A stretch of DNA of 64,000 bases. Origin: Benincasa hispida. Taxonomy: Eukaryota; Streptophyta; Magnoliopsida; Cucurbitales; Cucurbitaceae. Shown here piece by piece: positions 36,457 to 49,265 of this stretch; the stretch's first letter is position 1; each line of letters starts with the position of its first letter. The notes under the pieces were generated by a model that saw only the letters and a list, made by a program, of their open reading frames with translations, did not search any database and was not told where the DNA came from. The position numbers were made by a program, and so were the translations under genes. The DNA is taken from positions 82,808,156 to 82,872,155 of the forward strand of contig NC_052357.1 of NCBI RefSeq assembly GCF_009727055.1. The letters are read 5' to 3'.

Positions 36457-38086
36457 TTCTCCGCCAAATACATGAGGATTGAGGAAACTAAATATAAAGA
36501 GAAGGAGAAACAACCTAAATTTGAACAAAATCGGGCAGTTACAAAATATGAAACCGTTATAATCTCACATTTAAAACCATCATTCTCAGATTGATTACCG
36601 GAATCAAATCATCGTACCATTTTCTATTTGAAATTACATAGGGGTTTTGTAAAAAAAAAAAAAAAAAAAAAAGTGTTGGAAAAAGAAAAACAGAGTACTT
36701 CTACTGCTACAGAGTGAAGCTCTTCTTCCTTTCTGCTCCGTATGGTCATGGATGGTTTCACCGGAAACAAAATAGGTGAAGAGCTCCGGCCATGGACGGA
36801 ACATTTGCGTGCAAATTCTGAACAATCCATGGCGAAGGAGAGAAAAATGATGGATAGGCTATGGTGGCTGTTTGTCATTCTGTTCTGTTCTTCACTCTGT
36901 ATCCTTCTGACCGCTGATTATTGACTAAAGTTTTCTTTTTCCTTTTTTTGGACGATTGTTTTACTATTCTTCTTCTATTGATTTCCGAAATACTAAAAAA
37001 AATGTAAAAAAAAATATATGTTTTTTTTCCTAAATAAATGTAATTTAATTTGAAACTTTTATCTCAGTTATCTAGCTAACTATATGTCAATTAGAGTGAT
37101 CGTTGTTCTTTTTTCTTTCAGTTTGGTCCTGCCATTTAACCGTTTTCAGTTTCATTTTATATGTAGTAATCAGATTTTTTTTTTTAATATTATAAATCAT
37201 AGTTCACTTGGTCAAGAGTTCAATCAATTAAATTAAGTTCACTTTGATTTTTAAATATTGTTGTCACCGATAACAAAGTTCTAATTAAATTTGTGGAGAT
37301 TCTATATGAAGAATTAGTGGGATTGGGTTTTTTCACGATAAATTTTTTTTTTTTTTTAAAAAAATCAATTAAATAGTTACTTCTCTTCTATGAATCTTCG
37401 TTTCAATTATTTACTCATCAATTTAAATAGTTAATTAGTTGTAAAAAAATAAGTTTTTTAAATTAATTAAAATAGAATTTAATGTTTAGTTATTTTATTT
37501 TCTATAAATAAGTGATTGTTCAAACATATTAAATTATTCATATAAGATTTTTTTTTCTTTTAAAAATAACATTATCTATAAATAAGAGTTTAAAGTAATT
37601 TGAACATATACATATCTTAGTATGTATGTGTGAATGTGACATAAGAATATGTTTGATTCATTTTAAACTCTTACTCATGGATATATTGATCTATTTGTGT
37701 TAGAATTGTGTTATTCATTGTGGAATCAATTATCAGTAACATTGATTTTGAACGATTTAATTTTCACATTTTCAATTTAGGGTGTGTTTGGTTCAATTTT
37801 TCAAATGGTTAATTTTGAAAAAAAAAAATTAGAAAAAGTGGAGTGTTTGGCAATCGCTCAAAATAGTTTTTGAAAAAATGAATTTATAAAATAAGTTGGT
37901 TTAGGATAAACACTTGAAATCAACTTTTAGAAAAATGATTTTTGAGTGTTTAATAGTTAATCTCTCCCTAATTTGTATTATTCTTAAAATTATCAAAATG
38001 TCCTCAAACGTCATCTACCTCACTTTCACTATGTTGTCATAGCAATCGTTGGTTAACTCCAACCACTTTTGGTTGCCATCACCTTA
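36457..38086. other. NAT upstream region and AT-rich DNA
   Basis: Includes the probable NAT promoter and leader (a poly-A run at about 36651-36672 and an A/T-rich stretch beyond 36.95 kb). No other gene is supported. At about 37787 the phrase agggtgtgtttggttcaa looks like the end of a MITE whose other end may have been lost where the Copia LTR begins. Confidence 0.5.
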
Positions 38087-38091
38087 GGATC

Positions 38092-40036
38092 TATTGAGTT
38101 TGATGCCCTAAATCTCGTAAGGTTCTATAGTTTGTAAATGTTATGTACAAATTCATTGTTTATTTAATAAAATATATGATATTTTATTCCAATTTTTGTT
38201 GCATTAATCACAAACCTATAAACTAAGTTCCATGGTTATCTCGTAACTTAAACATGTATGTAGAGACATACAAATGAATCATGTTTTAAGTGATAACCTA
38301 AATGATCTATAGTAAATGGATAAGACTGTATACCTAATCCTGGTGACACTACGAGTATGCCCCGCATTGTAGATGTTACAATTGTTGTAAGTGCTACAAG
38401 TGATTTGATCCTGATCATTCATGTGGAGACATGTGACTGAGGATATTCTATACAAAAGAGTTTGTATAAGACCGAACCACGAAATGAGTAGTCTCATTAT
38501 ATAACACCGTTCTCAATAGAGACTTCCATTTCATCAAGATGACCATAGGTAGCACAATCTGAATCCTGAGTGAGTTTGAACTCCTGCCTATGAAGGCGGT
38601 CCTTTGATTTGTATGGGCGAGAGTGGTCAGATCGCTGACTAAACATGTCTACCATTTTGGGGATTTGTCTGATTGGGGAGTTGGGAACACAGCTACACAA
38701 GACGAAATTCATTCATTCCCCAATGTTGGGGAAAGTAGATAAATTGCTCCCTTAATGGCTAATTTCGGGGCTTGAACATTGTGGCACCACACCCTCTCCT
38801 GGCTCGAGAGGGGTTAGTATAATGGGACTATGATTTATTGTTCATTAGAGGAATCAGTGGTACTTAAGGAGTTATATGTAACTATAGAGGTAAAACGGTA
38901 ATTTGGTCCAGCTATACTTACGAGCAATTTGTGAAGGATCTTTGTACTGTGGATTGGTTATATCCAATAGACACAGAAATATATCTGTAGTGCGAAAAGT
39001 GTAATTGTTGGTCTTTAATGGAGTGCTCGACAATTAACGGATGGTGAATAATTTAATTAAAGAGTTTAATTAATTATTCACGAATTGTTAGAGCTTCAAC
39101 CTACAGGTCCATGAGGTCCTCTCGGTAGCTCATCAGATTTTATGAGAATCAAGTTTTGGATTAATTTGAATTATTCAAATCAATTGAGGGAATTAATTAT
39201 ATATGATATACTTAAGTTTATGTAATTATAGGATATAATTACTATAATGTATTTGATACATTATAATATAAAGAATTTATGAGAGGAATTAAATATTTGA
39301 ATATGATTCAAATGTTAATTATATGAATTAGATTCATATAATTAAAATTTAATGTAAATATGATTTATATTAAATACCATAAGAGAGAAAAGAAACTATA
39401 GATTGTATATGTTATATGATACAATTTTAAACTATATGTTATATGTGAAATAACATATGATTGCATAATATATAAAAATTGGTTATTATATATATTTTTT
39501 ATAATTTTAATTGTGAATTAAAATTATTTATTAATTATTTATTATTAAACAATTTTTTTAATTATATAATTTTAAAGTAATTAAGTAACTCCCTCCCAAT
39601 CTCTTTCTCTCCACCACTCAGTAAGAAGTGGTGGAGGTCTCTCATTCAAAAACCTACAAAAGAAAAAAAAAACGACAGAAAAGAAGGTTGCACTTTGTAA
39701 AATTTTTTTTAGCTTTCCCAAGGTTTATCTCTCAAAAAAAAAAAAAAAAAAAAAATCTTCCTTCTCCTTCAATCCCAAAATACTCTAGAGCCCACACTTT
39801 CTAGATTCTCACTAGAAAATACTGAAGACTCCTTCATGGTAGTGTTAGAGGGATTCGTTTGAAGAACATCTTCAAGGGTAAGTTTTCCTAAATCTTTTTG
39901 GTTTATTCTTTTTTGGCATGCTGTATGATTTATTTTTCCCCAAATGCATATGATGTAAAAAAAAAAATTCTTTTAAAAACAATTGGGAATTGGATGATCC
40001 GCTTCCGTTGTGGTCCCCTTCACAGGGGTTCCTTCA
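38092..40036 (+). repeat. 5' LTR of Copia element, family C
   Basis: It starts TATTGAGTTTGATGCCCTAAA, a slightly mutated form of the family terminus TGTTGGGGTTGATGCCC. It ends ggggttccttca at 40036, three bases before the primer site. Length 1945 bp. The same termini in reverse bound the solo LTRs at 43283-44953 and 45666-47897. No 3' LTR of this element is in the window, because its pol end is cut at 48440. Confidence 0.85.
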
Positions 40037-40038
40037 AT

Positions 40039-40050
40039 TGGTATCAGAGC
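40039..40050 (+). other. Primer binding site for initiator Met-tRNA
   Basis: TGGTATCAGAGC complements the 3' end of plant initiator tRNA-Met, the common Copia primer. It lies two bases after the LTR end. Confidence 0.9.
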
Positions 40051-41099
40051 CTTAGTTTGATCCCAAATTCTTTTTTTTTTTAAATTAATTTTACAGTGAT
40101 GGTGGGTGTTTTTGATCTGCTGCATTCTATTTAAATTCATGTGATGAATGGCTTATGTTGAATGTGGTTTAATTGATGGATGATTTCGGGATAGGGCATA
40201 AATTTACAGCATTGTTTTCTTTACAATTTGGTTGTAAGGGCCCAGTCTGTATCATTTGTATATCGAGTCATTCGTGCTGTTCCTGGAGGGTTTTTAGCAT
40301 TTCGAGGCTGGATTTGGACGACAGATTGAAGGGAATCGATCCTGTGCAGTAGCAGACTGCATCGTAGCGTTACAACGTTGTACTCTAGCGTCGTGATGCT
40401 CCCAGGAGCGAACGGAGAAATTTCTCCGTAGCATCGCGACGCTAGGCACAACGTCGCGATGCTGTGATGTGGAGAAACTTCTCCCGTTCGCTCGTGGTTT
40501 GTTCGGTTCGAGCGGTTCGAAGGCAGTTTGGTTGGTGGTTGGACTGGTTCACGACTTGATTCGAGCGACTCAAGGCCCAGTTCACTTGTATCGAACCAGG
40601 TGGCTTATTTTAATGTAATAGTTAGCCATATTACTTTTTTAGTGTCCTATCTCGGTCCATCAATCTTTAGTTTTTAAATATACATGTGATGTATGTTTTA
40701 TTTCAATATATGTCATATTGCATGTCATATAGATTTAAAAATTCCATCATAGGTTAAGTATTTATCATCGGGCATCATTTTATGTTATAAAAGTTAAAAT
40801 GAAGGATTACACTTACAAGAATCGTTAAGCTAGTTTAACGTATTTTGGACTGAACAATGGTGACTAATAGTGATAATAACAAGGAGTTGTTATGTCTATT
40901 GGTTGAGAATGTCTCATTTTAGTGAAGGGATACTTGATCACCCTACGATGATTTTTCTCCTGCTTCACTAAAACATCATTGTAAAATTAGATGTCACTTA
41001 GGCTACATTAAAATTTTGCTAAAATCAAGTGGCTTTTTAAATGATCAATGCAAAATAAACTAATTTGAAAATAGTTTATCATTTTCAGCAATTTATATA
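40051..41099 (+). other. Copia untranslated leader
   Basis: About 1.05 kb without coding signature between primer site and gag. 40340-40470 holds several copies of a short phrase (gcatcgcgacgctag and its variants in both directions), a small GC-rich island in AT-rich surroundings. Confidence 0.6.
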
Positions 41100-41930
41100 A
41101 TGGATACCACTACTTTAAACTTGCTCGCCGTCGATAAGTTAACTGGCGAAAATTATGTTACTTGGAAAACCATGATCAACACGATTTTAATAATCGATGA
41201 TCTTCATTTTGTCCTAATGGAGGATTGTCCTCCCATTCTTGCTCAAAATGCTCCTCGAAACATTCGATAGGCGCATGAGCGTTGGACAAGGGCGAACGAA
41301 AAGGCCCGAGCGTATATCTTGGCTAGTCTTACCGAAGTCTTGGCCAAGAAGCATGAGCCCATGCTCACAGCCTGTGAGATCATGGAGTCTCTAAGTAGAA
41401 TGTTCGAAAAACTGTCCGCGAAACTTAGGCACGGTGCTCTTAAAAAAATCTTCAATACCCGTATGCAAGAAGGGGCATCTGTTTGAGAACATGTTCTCAA
41501 CATGATGGTCCACTTTAACGTGGCGGAGATGAATGAGTCTACCATCGATGAAGCCAGTCAGGTTAGTTTCATATTAGAATCTTAACCTGAAAGTTTCCTC
41601 CATATTCGTAGCAATGCTGTTATGAATAGGATTGACTACAACCTGACCACTCTACTCAACGAGCTGCAAAATTTTCAGTCCCTGCATAAAAACAAGGACC
41701 AGAAAGGTAAGGCAAATGTTGCTTTATCTTTTAAGAAGTTCCACAAATGTTCGATCTCTGGAACTAAGTCTGTACTTTCTTCCTCCGGCATTAAAAAGTG
41801 GGAGAAGAAGAGAGGTGGGAAGGGGAAAACTAACCCTTCAGTTGCTGCACAAGGAGGCCGAAGGCCACCCAAGGCTGCAAAAGGAATTTGTTTTCATTGC
41901 AACCAGGATGGTCATTGGGAAAGGAATTGA
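41100..41930 (+). pseudogene. Copia gag, decayed
   Basis: From ATG 41100 the frame reads MDTTTLNLLAVDKLTGENY, typical of Copia gag (UBN2-type), with KLTGENYVTWK near the start and LTTLLNELQNFQ in the middle. A zinc knuckle CFHCNQDGHWERN ends the domain, but its last Cys is replaced by a stop at 41928-41930. Earlier stops are at about 41268, 41485 and 41583. Non-functional. Confidence 0.82.
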
Positions 41931-43282
41931 CCCAAATACTTGGCAGAAAAGAAGAATGCCCAACGAAGTAAATGTGATTTACTTGTTCTGGAAACCTGCT
42001 TAGTGGAGAATGATGATTCTGCATGGACTTTTGACTCTGGGGCTACTAACCACGTTTGTTCTTCATTTCAGGGAATTAGTTCCTAGCGACAACTAGAAGT
42101 TGGTGAGATGATGATGCAGGTTGGAATTGGGCACGTCGTCTCGGCTGTGGCAGTGGGAGGAATCCGGTTGACTTTATAGAATAAATTTCTTATATTAGAT
42201 AATGTTTATGTGGTTCCTAATTTGAAAAGGAACCTTATTTCTGTAAAGTTTTTGTTAGAACAATCTTATGTAATCAACTTTTTTGTTAATAAAGTGTTTA
42301 TTTCCAAAAATGGCGTTGATATTTGTTCTGCAAAACTGGAAAATGACCTTTATGTGCTAAGACCGTTAGCTACTAAGACCCTTCATAATATTGAAATGTT
42401 TAAGACTGCAGTAACTCAAAATAAAAGACTTAAAATTTCTCTAAAAGAAAATGCCCAACTTTGGCACCTAAAATTAGGTCACATAAGTCTCAGTTGGATT
42501 GAGAGGTTAGTAAAGAACGGACTTCTAAGTGAGTCAGAAGAAAATTCTTTGCCAGTATATGAGTCATGCCTTGAAGGTAAAATGATAAAAAGGCCTTTTA
42601 GTGGAAAAGGTCATAGGGCCAAAGAACCTCTCGAGCTCGTACATTCAGACCTTTGTGGTTCGATGAATGTCAAGGCTAGAGAGATTATGAATATTTCATC
42701 ACTTTTACTGATGATTATTTCAGATATGGGTACGTTTACTTAATGCAACATAAGTATGAGTTTTTTGAAAAGTTCAAAGAATTCAAGGTTGAAGTTGAAA
42801 ATGCATTAAACAAAACAATTAAAACATTTAGATTTGATCGAAGTGGAGAGTTTATGGATCTATCTTTCCAAAACTATTTGATAGAACATAGAATAGTATC
42901 CCAACTCTCAGCACCTGGTATACATCAGCAAAATAGTGTATCAAAAAGGAGAAATCGAACCTTGTTAGACATGGTTCGGTCTATGATGAGTTATGCTTCC
43001 TTACCTGAATCGTTTTGGGGTTATGCAGTAGAAACTGTAGCGTATATTCTGAACTATGTTCTATCCAAGAGTGTTGCTAGAACACCTTTGGAATTATGGA
43101 ATGGTCGTAAATTTAGTTTACGTCATTTCAGAATTTTGGGTTGCCCAACACAAGTGCTTAAGGCTAATCCTAAGAAATTGGAACCACGTTCAAGATTATG
43201 CCTATTTGTAGGCTACCCCAAAAGAATAAAAGGTAGTATTTTCTTTGATTCAAAAGAGAACAAGGTGTTTGTATCAACAAAC
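41931..43282 (+). pseudogene. Copia protease and integrase region, broken
   Basis: The protease motif WTFDSGATNHVC is at about 42020-42060. GAG-pre-integrase follows at 42210-42740 (LWHLKLGHIS; the first Cys of the second zinc pair reads Tyr in YESCLEGK). The integrase core continues in another frame at 42743-43282 ([59 protein letters not shown]). A frameshift near 42700 and stops at about 42088 and 42178 disable it. The frame is interrupted at 43282 by a solo LTR and resumes at 44959. Confidence 0.85.
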
Positions 43283-44953
43283 TGAAGGAACTCTTATCCA
43301 AGAGAACCAGTGAGCGGAAACAAGATCTTTCCAAGCCCATTGTGACAGAATTAAAAGCATTCATAAACATACCATACGGTTATGAATTTTCTAACAAATT
43401 ACAGCATGCTTTAGTAATCAAAACCAAAAGGAACGAGATACATATCTTTGAAGGACAATTCTTCTGAAGATCTCTTGCTCTCATGAAGAAATGGAACAAT
43501 AACCTCTCGCTGTCGCTACAATTGTCTAGCCAATCTCTCGCTGTCGCTTAGATCACGAACAATCTTCTCCATGAACAAGCAACCTCTTAGACACCATAAC
43601 CTTGGTATTCTCGACGTGAGATAAAGAAATATAATAACTAACTTATCATATTATATTTATAACCTATAGTTTTAATATCACATCATATGTAACATTTAAA
43701 CCATAGTTCTTTTCTCCTTTACTTAATATAAGTCATATTTATATCAAATTCCTCCAATTAATGTATCTCATACATCATATCAATTATATCACATATAATT
43801 GAACCAGTTTAATTATATCATATATAATCAAACTCCCTCTTGTTAATTTGAACACTTCAAACTAACCCAAAAATTGATTCTCAACTTGAATCCATTGAGT
43901 TACCAAGGGGACCTTATGGACTTGTAGCTTGAAGCTCCAATGATATATGAATAGCTGACTAAACTCTTTAATCACGAGATCCACCATCCATTCATTGTCG
44001 GGGACTCCACTAAAGACCGACGGCTACACTATTCTCACTACAAATATATTTTTGTGTCCATTAGATATAGCCAATCAACAGTATGATAACCTTTCACAAA
44101 TCGCTCGTAAGTACAGCTGGGCCAATTTACCATTTTTTCCTATAGTTATATCTAACTTCTTAAGTACCACTGATTCCTCTGATAAACAATACATCACAAT
44201 CCTACTATGAGTGAACACCTCTCGGGCTATGAGAAGGTGTATGGTGCCATATTGTTCAAGCCCCGAAATCAGCCCTTAAGGGAGCAATCTATCTACTTAC
44301 CCCTGCTTCGGGGAGAATTCTATCTTGTGTAGCTAAGTTCCCAGCTCCCCAATCAGATGAATTCCCAAAGTGGTAGGTTTGAGTCGGCAATCTGGCCACT
44401 CGCACCCATGCAAATCAAAAGACCGCCTTCATAGGCAGAAGTTTCCAACTCACTCAGGATTAAGGTCATGTTACCTATGGTCATTCTAGTGAAATGAAAG
44501 TATCTGTCATGAACGACATTATATAACGAGACTAAACACTTCGTGGTCCGGTTTTATACAAACTCCTTTGTATAGGACACCCCCGCTCGCATGTCTCTAC
44601 ATGAATGATCAGGATCATACCATTTGTAGCACTTTATAACACTTGTAACATCTACAAAGCGGGTCGTATCCATAATGTTACCAGGATAAGGTTTTCCTCC
44701 TTTATCCATATACTATAGACCATTTAGGTTATCACTTAAGGTATGTTCCACTTGTATGTCTCCATATACATGCTTAAGTTATAGCGACAACCAGGGATCT
44801 TAGTTTATTGGTTTGTGGTAAATGCAACTAAAATATCTCATATTTCATAGATAACAGTGAAGAAAATATCTCATATTATTACATCACAAGCGTGTTCATA
44901 CACGTGTTTACAAACTACAGAATTTTACAGAGTTTAGGGCATCAACCCCAACA
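43283..44953 (-). repeat. Solo LTR of family C nested in Copia pol (first)
   Basis: Starts TGAAGGAACT at 43283 and ends ccccaACA at 44953, that is TG...CA, 1671 bp, reversed relative to the host. The perfect 5-bp target duplication CAAAC is at 43278-43282 and 44954-44958. It is the same LTR family as the host 5' LTR (shared ttccttca terminus and gatgcccta start). Confidence 0.93.
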
Positions 44954-44958
44954 CAAAC

Positions 44959-45660
44959 GTTACTTTTTTTGGAAGAAAACCACAAAAGGAGCTCAAGCCA
45001 CGTAGCAAAATCGTGTTGAATGAAAATTTCCAAGAAACTATTGAATCCTCGACAAGATTTGTTGAAGTAAGATCATCTAATAGGTCAAATCCACCTCAAG
45101 TGATGAGGGAACCTTGATGTAGTGGGAGGGTTACAAAACCCTCTGTTCGCTATATGGGTTTAACAGAAATCCTGGCTATGGTAGTTGATGGTGAAATTGA
45201 GGATCCATTATCTAACAAGAAGGCAATGGAGGATATTGACAGAGATGATTGGATCAAAGCGATGGATCTCGAAATGGAGTCTATATAATTCAATTCAGTA
45301 TGGGATCTTGTAGATCAACTTTATGGGGTTAAACCTATATGTTGCAAATGGATCTACAAGAGGAAACGGTGTGCTAATGGGAAGATACAAACCTTCAATG
45401 CTAGATTAGTGGGAAAAGGTTATACCCAGGTTGAGGGAGTCGACTATAAGGAGACTTTCTCACTTGTTCCCATGCTCAAATTTATCCGGATACTCTTATC
45501 CATTGCCTCATATTATGACTATGAGATTTGGCAAATGGACGTGAAGTCCACCTTTCTGAATGGCAATCTTGAGAAGATCATTTACATTGTGCAGCTCGAG
45601 GGATTCATAACCTAAGGTCAAGAGAAAAAGGTTTACAAGCTTAATTGGTCCATTGATGAG
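44959..45660 (+). pseudogene. Copia reverse transcriptase, first part
   Basis: Resumes pol after the solo LTR. Recognisable blocks are VWDLVDQL near 45300, KWIYKRK near 45350, and ARLVGKGYTQVEGVDYKETFSLVPMLKFIRILLS followed by QMDVKSTFLNGNLE at about 45400-45570. Stops near 45115, 45287 and 45615 and an internal deletion (the segment between KLNWSI and DEPC is missing at about 45652) make it dead. Confidence 0.85.
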
Positions 45661-45665
45661 CCTTG

Positions 45666-47897
45666 TGAAGGAAATTGGAAGCGAGATTTCCATGAGCAGC
45701 GGAATAAGACTATTCCAAATTACAATCATGAATGAACACATATTTACAGTCGACTTCAATACAAACGGTTATACAATTCATACAGAGAAATTACATCATG
45801 AATAAACTCAAATGAACAGAGATCAAACTTTATGCACATATGAGGATGCGTCTCCACGCTCTGTTGCTCAACTCTGATCGAACAATAGTAACCACGAGTG
45901 CTCGATCTATATGACTGCAACACAGCACGAACACCACACGAACACTTTGCGCTCGTCCTCAATGATCTCCTCGATCACGAACTCCTCCACAACACGAGCG
46001 GCCTCAACAGTACCATGAACGGCCTCCAGAAAACCTCGATGGTGTCGAGTTGAGTCTGACACCACCACAAGGCGACCTTGGTATTCTCGGTGTGAGAATC
46101 TAGAGGGTGGGCTCTATTCGGACTTGGTATGAGGCAGATGAATGGAGGAAACAACGATTGCATACACGATTGGGCAAGTGGCAGATGGTGGAGACCTATC
46201 GTAGAGGTCGATGAATAATCATTTAGATAAAGCTATGCGATTGTCTAGCAAAAGCTATACGATTGTTTAGTCTATTGTTTAGCTCTGTTTGTTGCCTACA
46301 GTAACTGAGATCGTTTACCTTGGGCCATCGATCGTCTAGCAAAACTATGCGATCGTTTAGTAAATACTGCATGATCGTTTAGCTTTACTCTGCACGATCA
46401 TTTAGCTCGCCCAACCGTCATTTAGTAAATCTGTATTTACTTGACGACTATCGTGAGTTTCTATTGCACGAGAAAAAACTCAAAAACTTTTTTCAACGTT
46501 TGTCAAAACTTCTTTTTAAAATAGGAAAACCATTTTCCTTTTAAACTCACGGTTACCATGATTCAATAACCACCCACTACTTTGGTTATTTTATAGAAAA
46601 AGAATTAATTATCCAATAATTAATATTATTATAAACAAAGATGATAACCAACTTATCATACTATATTTATAACCTATAGTTTTAATATTTCATCTCATGA
46701 AACATATAAGCCATAGTTCTTTTTCTATTCCATGCTACTTAATGTAAATCTCATTTACATCAATCCTCTACTAGATGTATCTCATACATCATACTGATTA
46801 TATCATATATAATTAAAATACCTCTTGTCATTTGAACATTTCAAATCAACACCAAGAACTGATCCTTAACTGAATCCATTGAGCGACTAAGGGGACCTTA
46901 TGGACTTGTAGCTCGAAGCTCCAATGGTACGTGAATAACTGACTAAACTCTTTAGTCATGGGATCCACCATCCGTTAACTGCCAGACACTCCACTAAAGA
47001 TCGACAGCTGAACTCTCCTTAACATAGATATATTATGTGTCCATCTTAACCAATTAGCAGTGCGATAGCCCTTCACAAATCACTCGTAAGTACAGCTGGG
47101 CCAATAACCGTTATGCCTCTGTAGTTACATCTGCCTTCTTAAGTACCACTGATCCCTCTAATGAACATAAGTCATAGTTCTACTATGACTAAGTCTTTTC
47201 TTTCAAAGAGAAGTTATGGTCACTATGTTCAAGCCCCGGAATCAGCCCTTCAGGGAGCAATCTCTCTACTTATCCCTGCTTCAGGAAAAGAGTGAATTCC
47301 ATCTTGTGGATTGAGTTCCCAGCTCCTAGATCAGACAAGTCCCCAAAAAGGTAGGCATGTTGATTTGGCAATCTGGCCACTCTCACCCATACTAATCAAA
47401 GGACCACCATCAAAGGCAGGAGTTCCCAAAACATTCAGGATTGAGGTCGTGTCACCTATGGTCATTTAGGTGAGATGCAAGTCTCTACTATCAACGGTGT
47501 TATATACAGAGACTAATCATCTTGTGGTCTAGGTCTTATAAACTCTTTGTATAGGACACTTCCGCTCCACATCTCCACATGAATGGTCAGGATCTACCAT
47601 ATGTAGTAGTTTACAACACTTGCAAACCTCTACAAAGCGGCCCGTATTCGTAGTGTCACAAGGATTAGGTATCCCACCTTAATCCTTATACTACAGACCG
47701 ATTTAGGTTATCACTTAAGGAATGATCCACTTGTATATCACATGTACATGCTTAAGTTCACGTAAGATAACCAAGGAGCTTTGTTTATTAGATATGAGTA
47801 AATGCCAGAATTAAATAACATTTATTTTATTCATTGAAAAATGTATATCTTTACAAAATAATAAGACTCCGGGAGAATTAGGACACCAATCCCAACA
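45666..47897 (-). repeat. Solo LTR of family C nested in Copia pol (second)
   Basis: Starts TGAAGGAAAT at 45666 and ends cccaACA at 47897, 2232 bp, also reversed. The target duplication is CCTTG (45661-45665) and CCTTA (47898-47902), one mismatch. It is longer than the sister LTRs, partly because of a motif array at 46237-46430. Confidence 0.9.
46237..46430 (-). repeat. Array of degenerate cgatcgtttagc motifs in the LTR
   Basis: About eight spaced copies of a 12-bp phrase (cgattgtctagc, cgatcgtctagc, cgatcgtttagt, cgatcatttagc and similar) at roughly 20-40-bp intervals. Not seen in the other complete family C LTRs in this window except for a short trace near 43520. Confidence 0.6.
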
Positions 47898-47902
47898 CCT
47901 TA

Positions 47903-48440
47903 TGTTTACAAGAAAATCATCAACCGTTCAGTAGTTTTTCTAGTATTGTATATAGATGATATTCTACTCATTAGGAATGATGTAGGTTTACTGATTGAGG
48001 TTAAGAACTAGGTAGTGACCAAATTCCAAATGAAAGATTTGGGAGAGGCTCGGTTTGTTCTAGGTATTCATATCTTTAGGGATTGAAAGAACAAAATGCT
48101 AGCTCTATCTCAAGCATCGTATATTGACAAGATGCTTGTCAAATATTCGATGCAGAACTCCAAGAGGGGTTTATTGCCTTTCAAGTATGAAATTACATTA
48201 TCTAAGGAACAATGTTCTAAGACATCTCAAGAGGTTGAGGAAATAAGACGGATCCCCTATGTATTGGTTGTTGGCAGCCCGATAAATGTGATGTTATGTA
48301 CTAGACCTGACATCTGCAATGTAGTGAAGATAGTCAGTAGATAACAATCTAATCCAGGATTAGATCACTGGACCATCATTAAGAACATCCTCAAGTATCT
48401 ACGAAGAACGAGGGACTACATGCTCGTGTATGGTTCAAAG
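47903..48440 (+). pseudogene. Copia reverse transcriptase, second part
   Basis: Resumes with VYKKIINRSVVFLVLYIDDILL; the catalytic YxDD box reads YIDD at 47949-47960. Further blocks are VLGIHIFRD, LALSQASYIDKMLVKY, and NPGLDHWTIIKNILKYLRRTRDYMLVYGS. Stops are at about 48009, 48084 and 48342. It is cut at about 48440, where a family B LTR begins, so RNase H and the 3' LTR are missing. Confidence 0.85.
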
Positions 48441-49265
48441 TACAAAATGACAATGAAAAATCAGGGTAGAGAGCCTGGTAGCAATATCTTGCTTCCCAAG
48501 GCTTTTACACTGTTATATCTATTCTGCCCAAAAGATGTTCTTGCTTCCGCAAGAGTTGGCCCTCTCTCCGATTTGGACGCTCCCCGACACTCTTTCGAGT
48601 TTACCGTGACGATCTCTCGGTGTAATCTCCCTTCTCTCGCTCCCGCCTTCTAAGTAAAAGAAAAACTATGAACAAGGCTAACTGCTATCTATATGGAGAA
48701 TTCTATAACTGAGCGAACTGAACGAACTCCTTCACTGAAGGTGGCCTAAGGTATTTATAGAGCTTCAGGGTGAAAAGCTTCTTCTCTTTTATGATTGCAC
48801 TGATGAGATGACATTAATTCTCTGTCTGATGCACCGAATAATTGTCACTGAAAAGTTGAGTGTACTTGCTACAGTAGGTCGTTAATGACTTGTCAGCTTA
48901 ATTCGGAATCGACCGTCATCAGCTTTCTATCCCATCGTGATTTATTAAGCTTTTAACCAGATGTGCTGGCTCTATGCGACCACCTCCTTGAGCAGATTTT
49001 CGCGAGCGTAAATGATCGCATAGCCTTGCGGTCGCGATCTTTTAATACGCTTGGACGTTAATTTCTTCGGATCGCATTTTTGCCTTGCGTCAATGCATTG
49101 TCTGCACAAAAGTACATAAGTTAACTGTTTTCATGCGATGGACGCATGCGATCGTAATGTTGTGAACTTAATGCTTTTGGACGCAATATTGTATATTTTT
49201 ACCATCGCAATCCTGCATTATTTATAACTTTGTGCTGTAATAACGTGCATTTCTGCCCGTTATCA
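48441..49265 (-). repeat. Gypsy family B 3' LTR, truncated (copy B1)
   Basis: On the minus strand the LTR starts TGATAACGGGCAG at 49265, just after a polypurine tract, and runs left to the junction with Copia at 48441. A TATA box (minus CTATAAATAC) is at 48751-48760. About half of the full LTR (compare 51098-52770) is present. Confidence 0.75.

Noticed and set aside
36742..36924. A 60-codon plus-strand ORF with a hydrophobic end upstream of the transporter
   Set aside because: It overlaps the probable leader/promoter of the minus-strand gene, has no family resemblance, and its opposite strand is open over the same stretch.
38087..38091. GGATC as the Copia target duplication
   Set aside because: The 3' end of the element is not in the window, so there is no second copy to compare.
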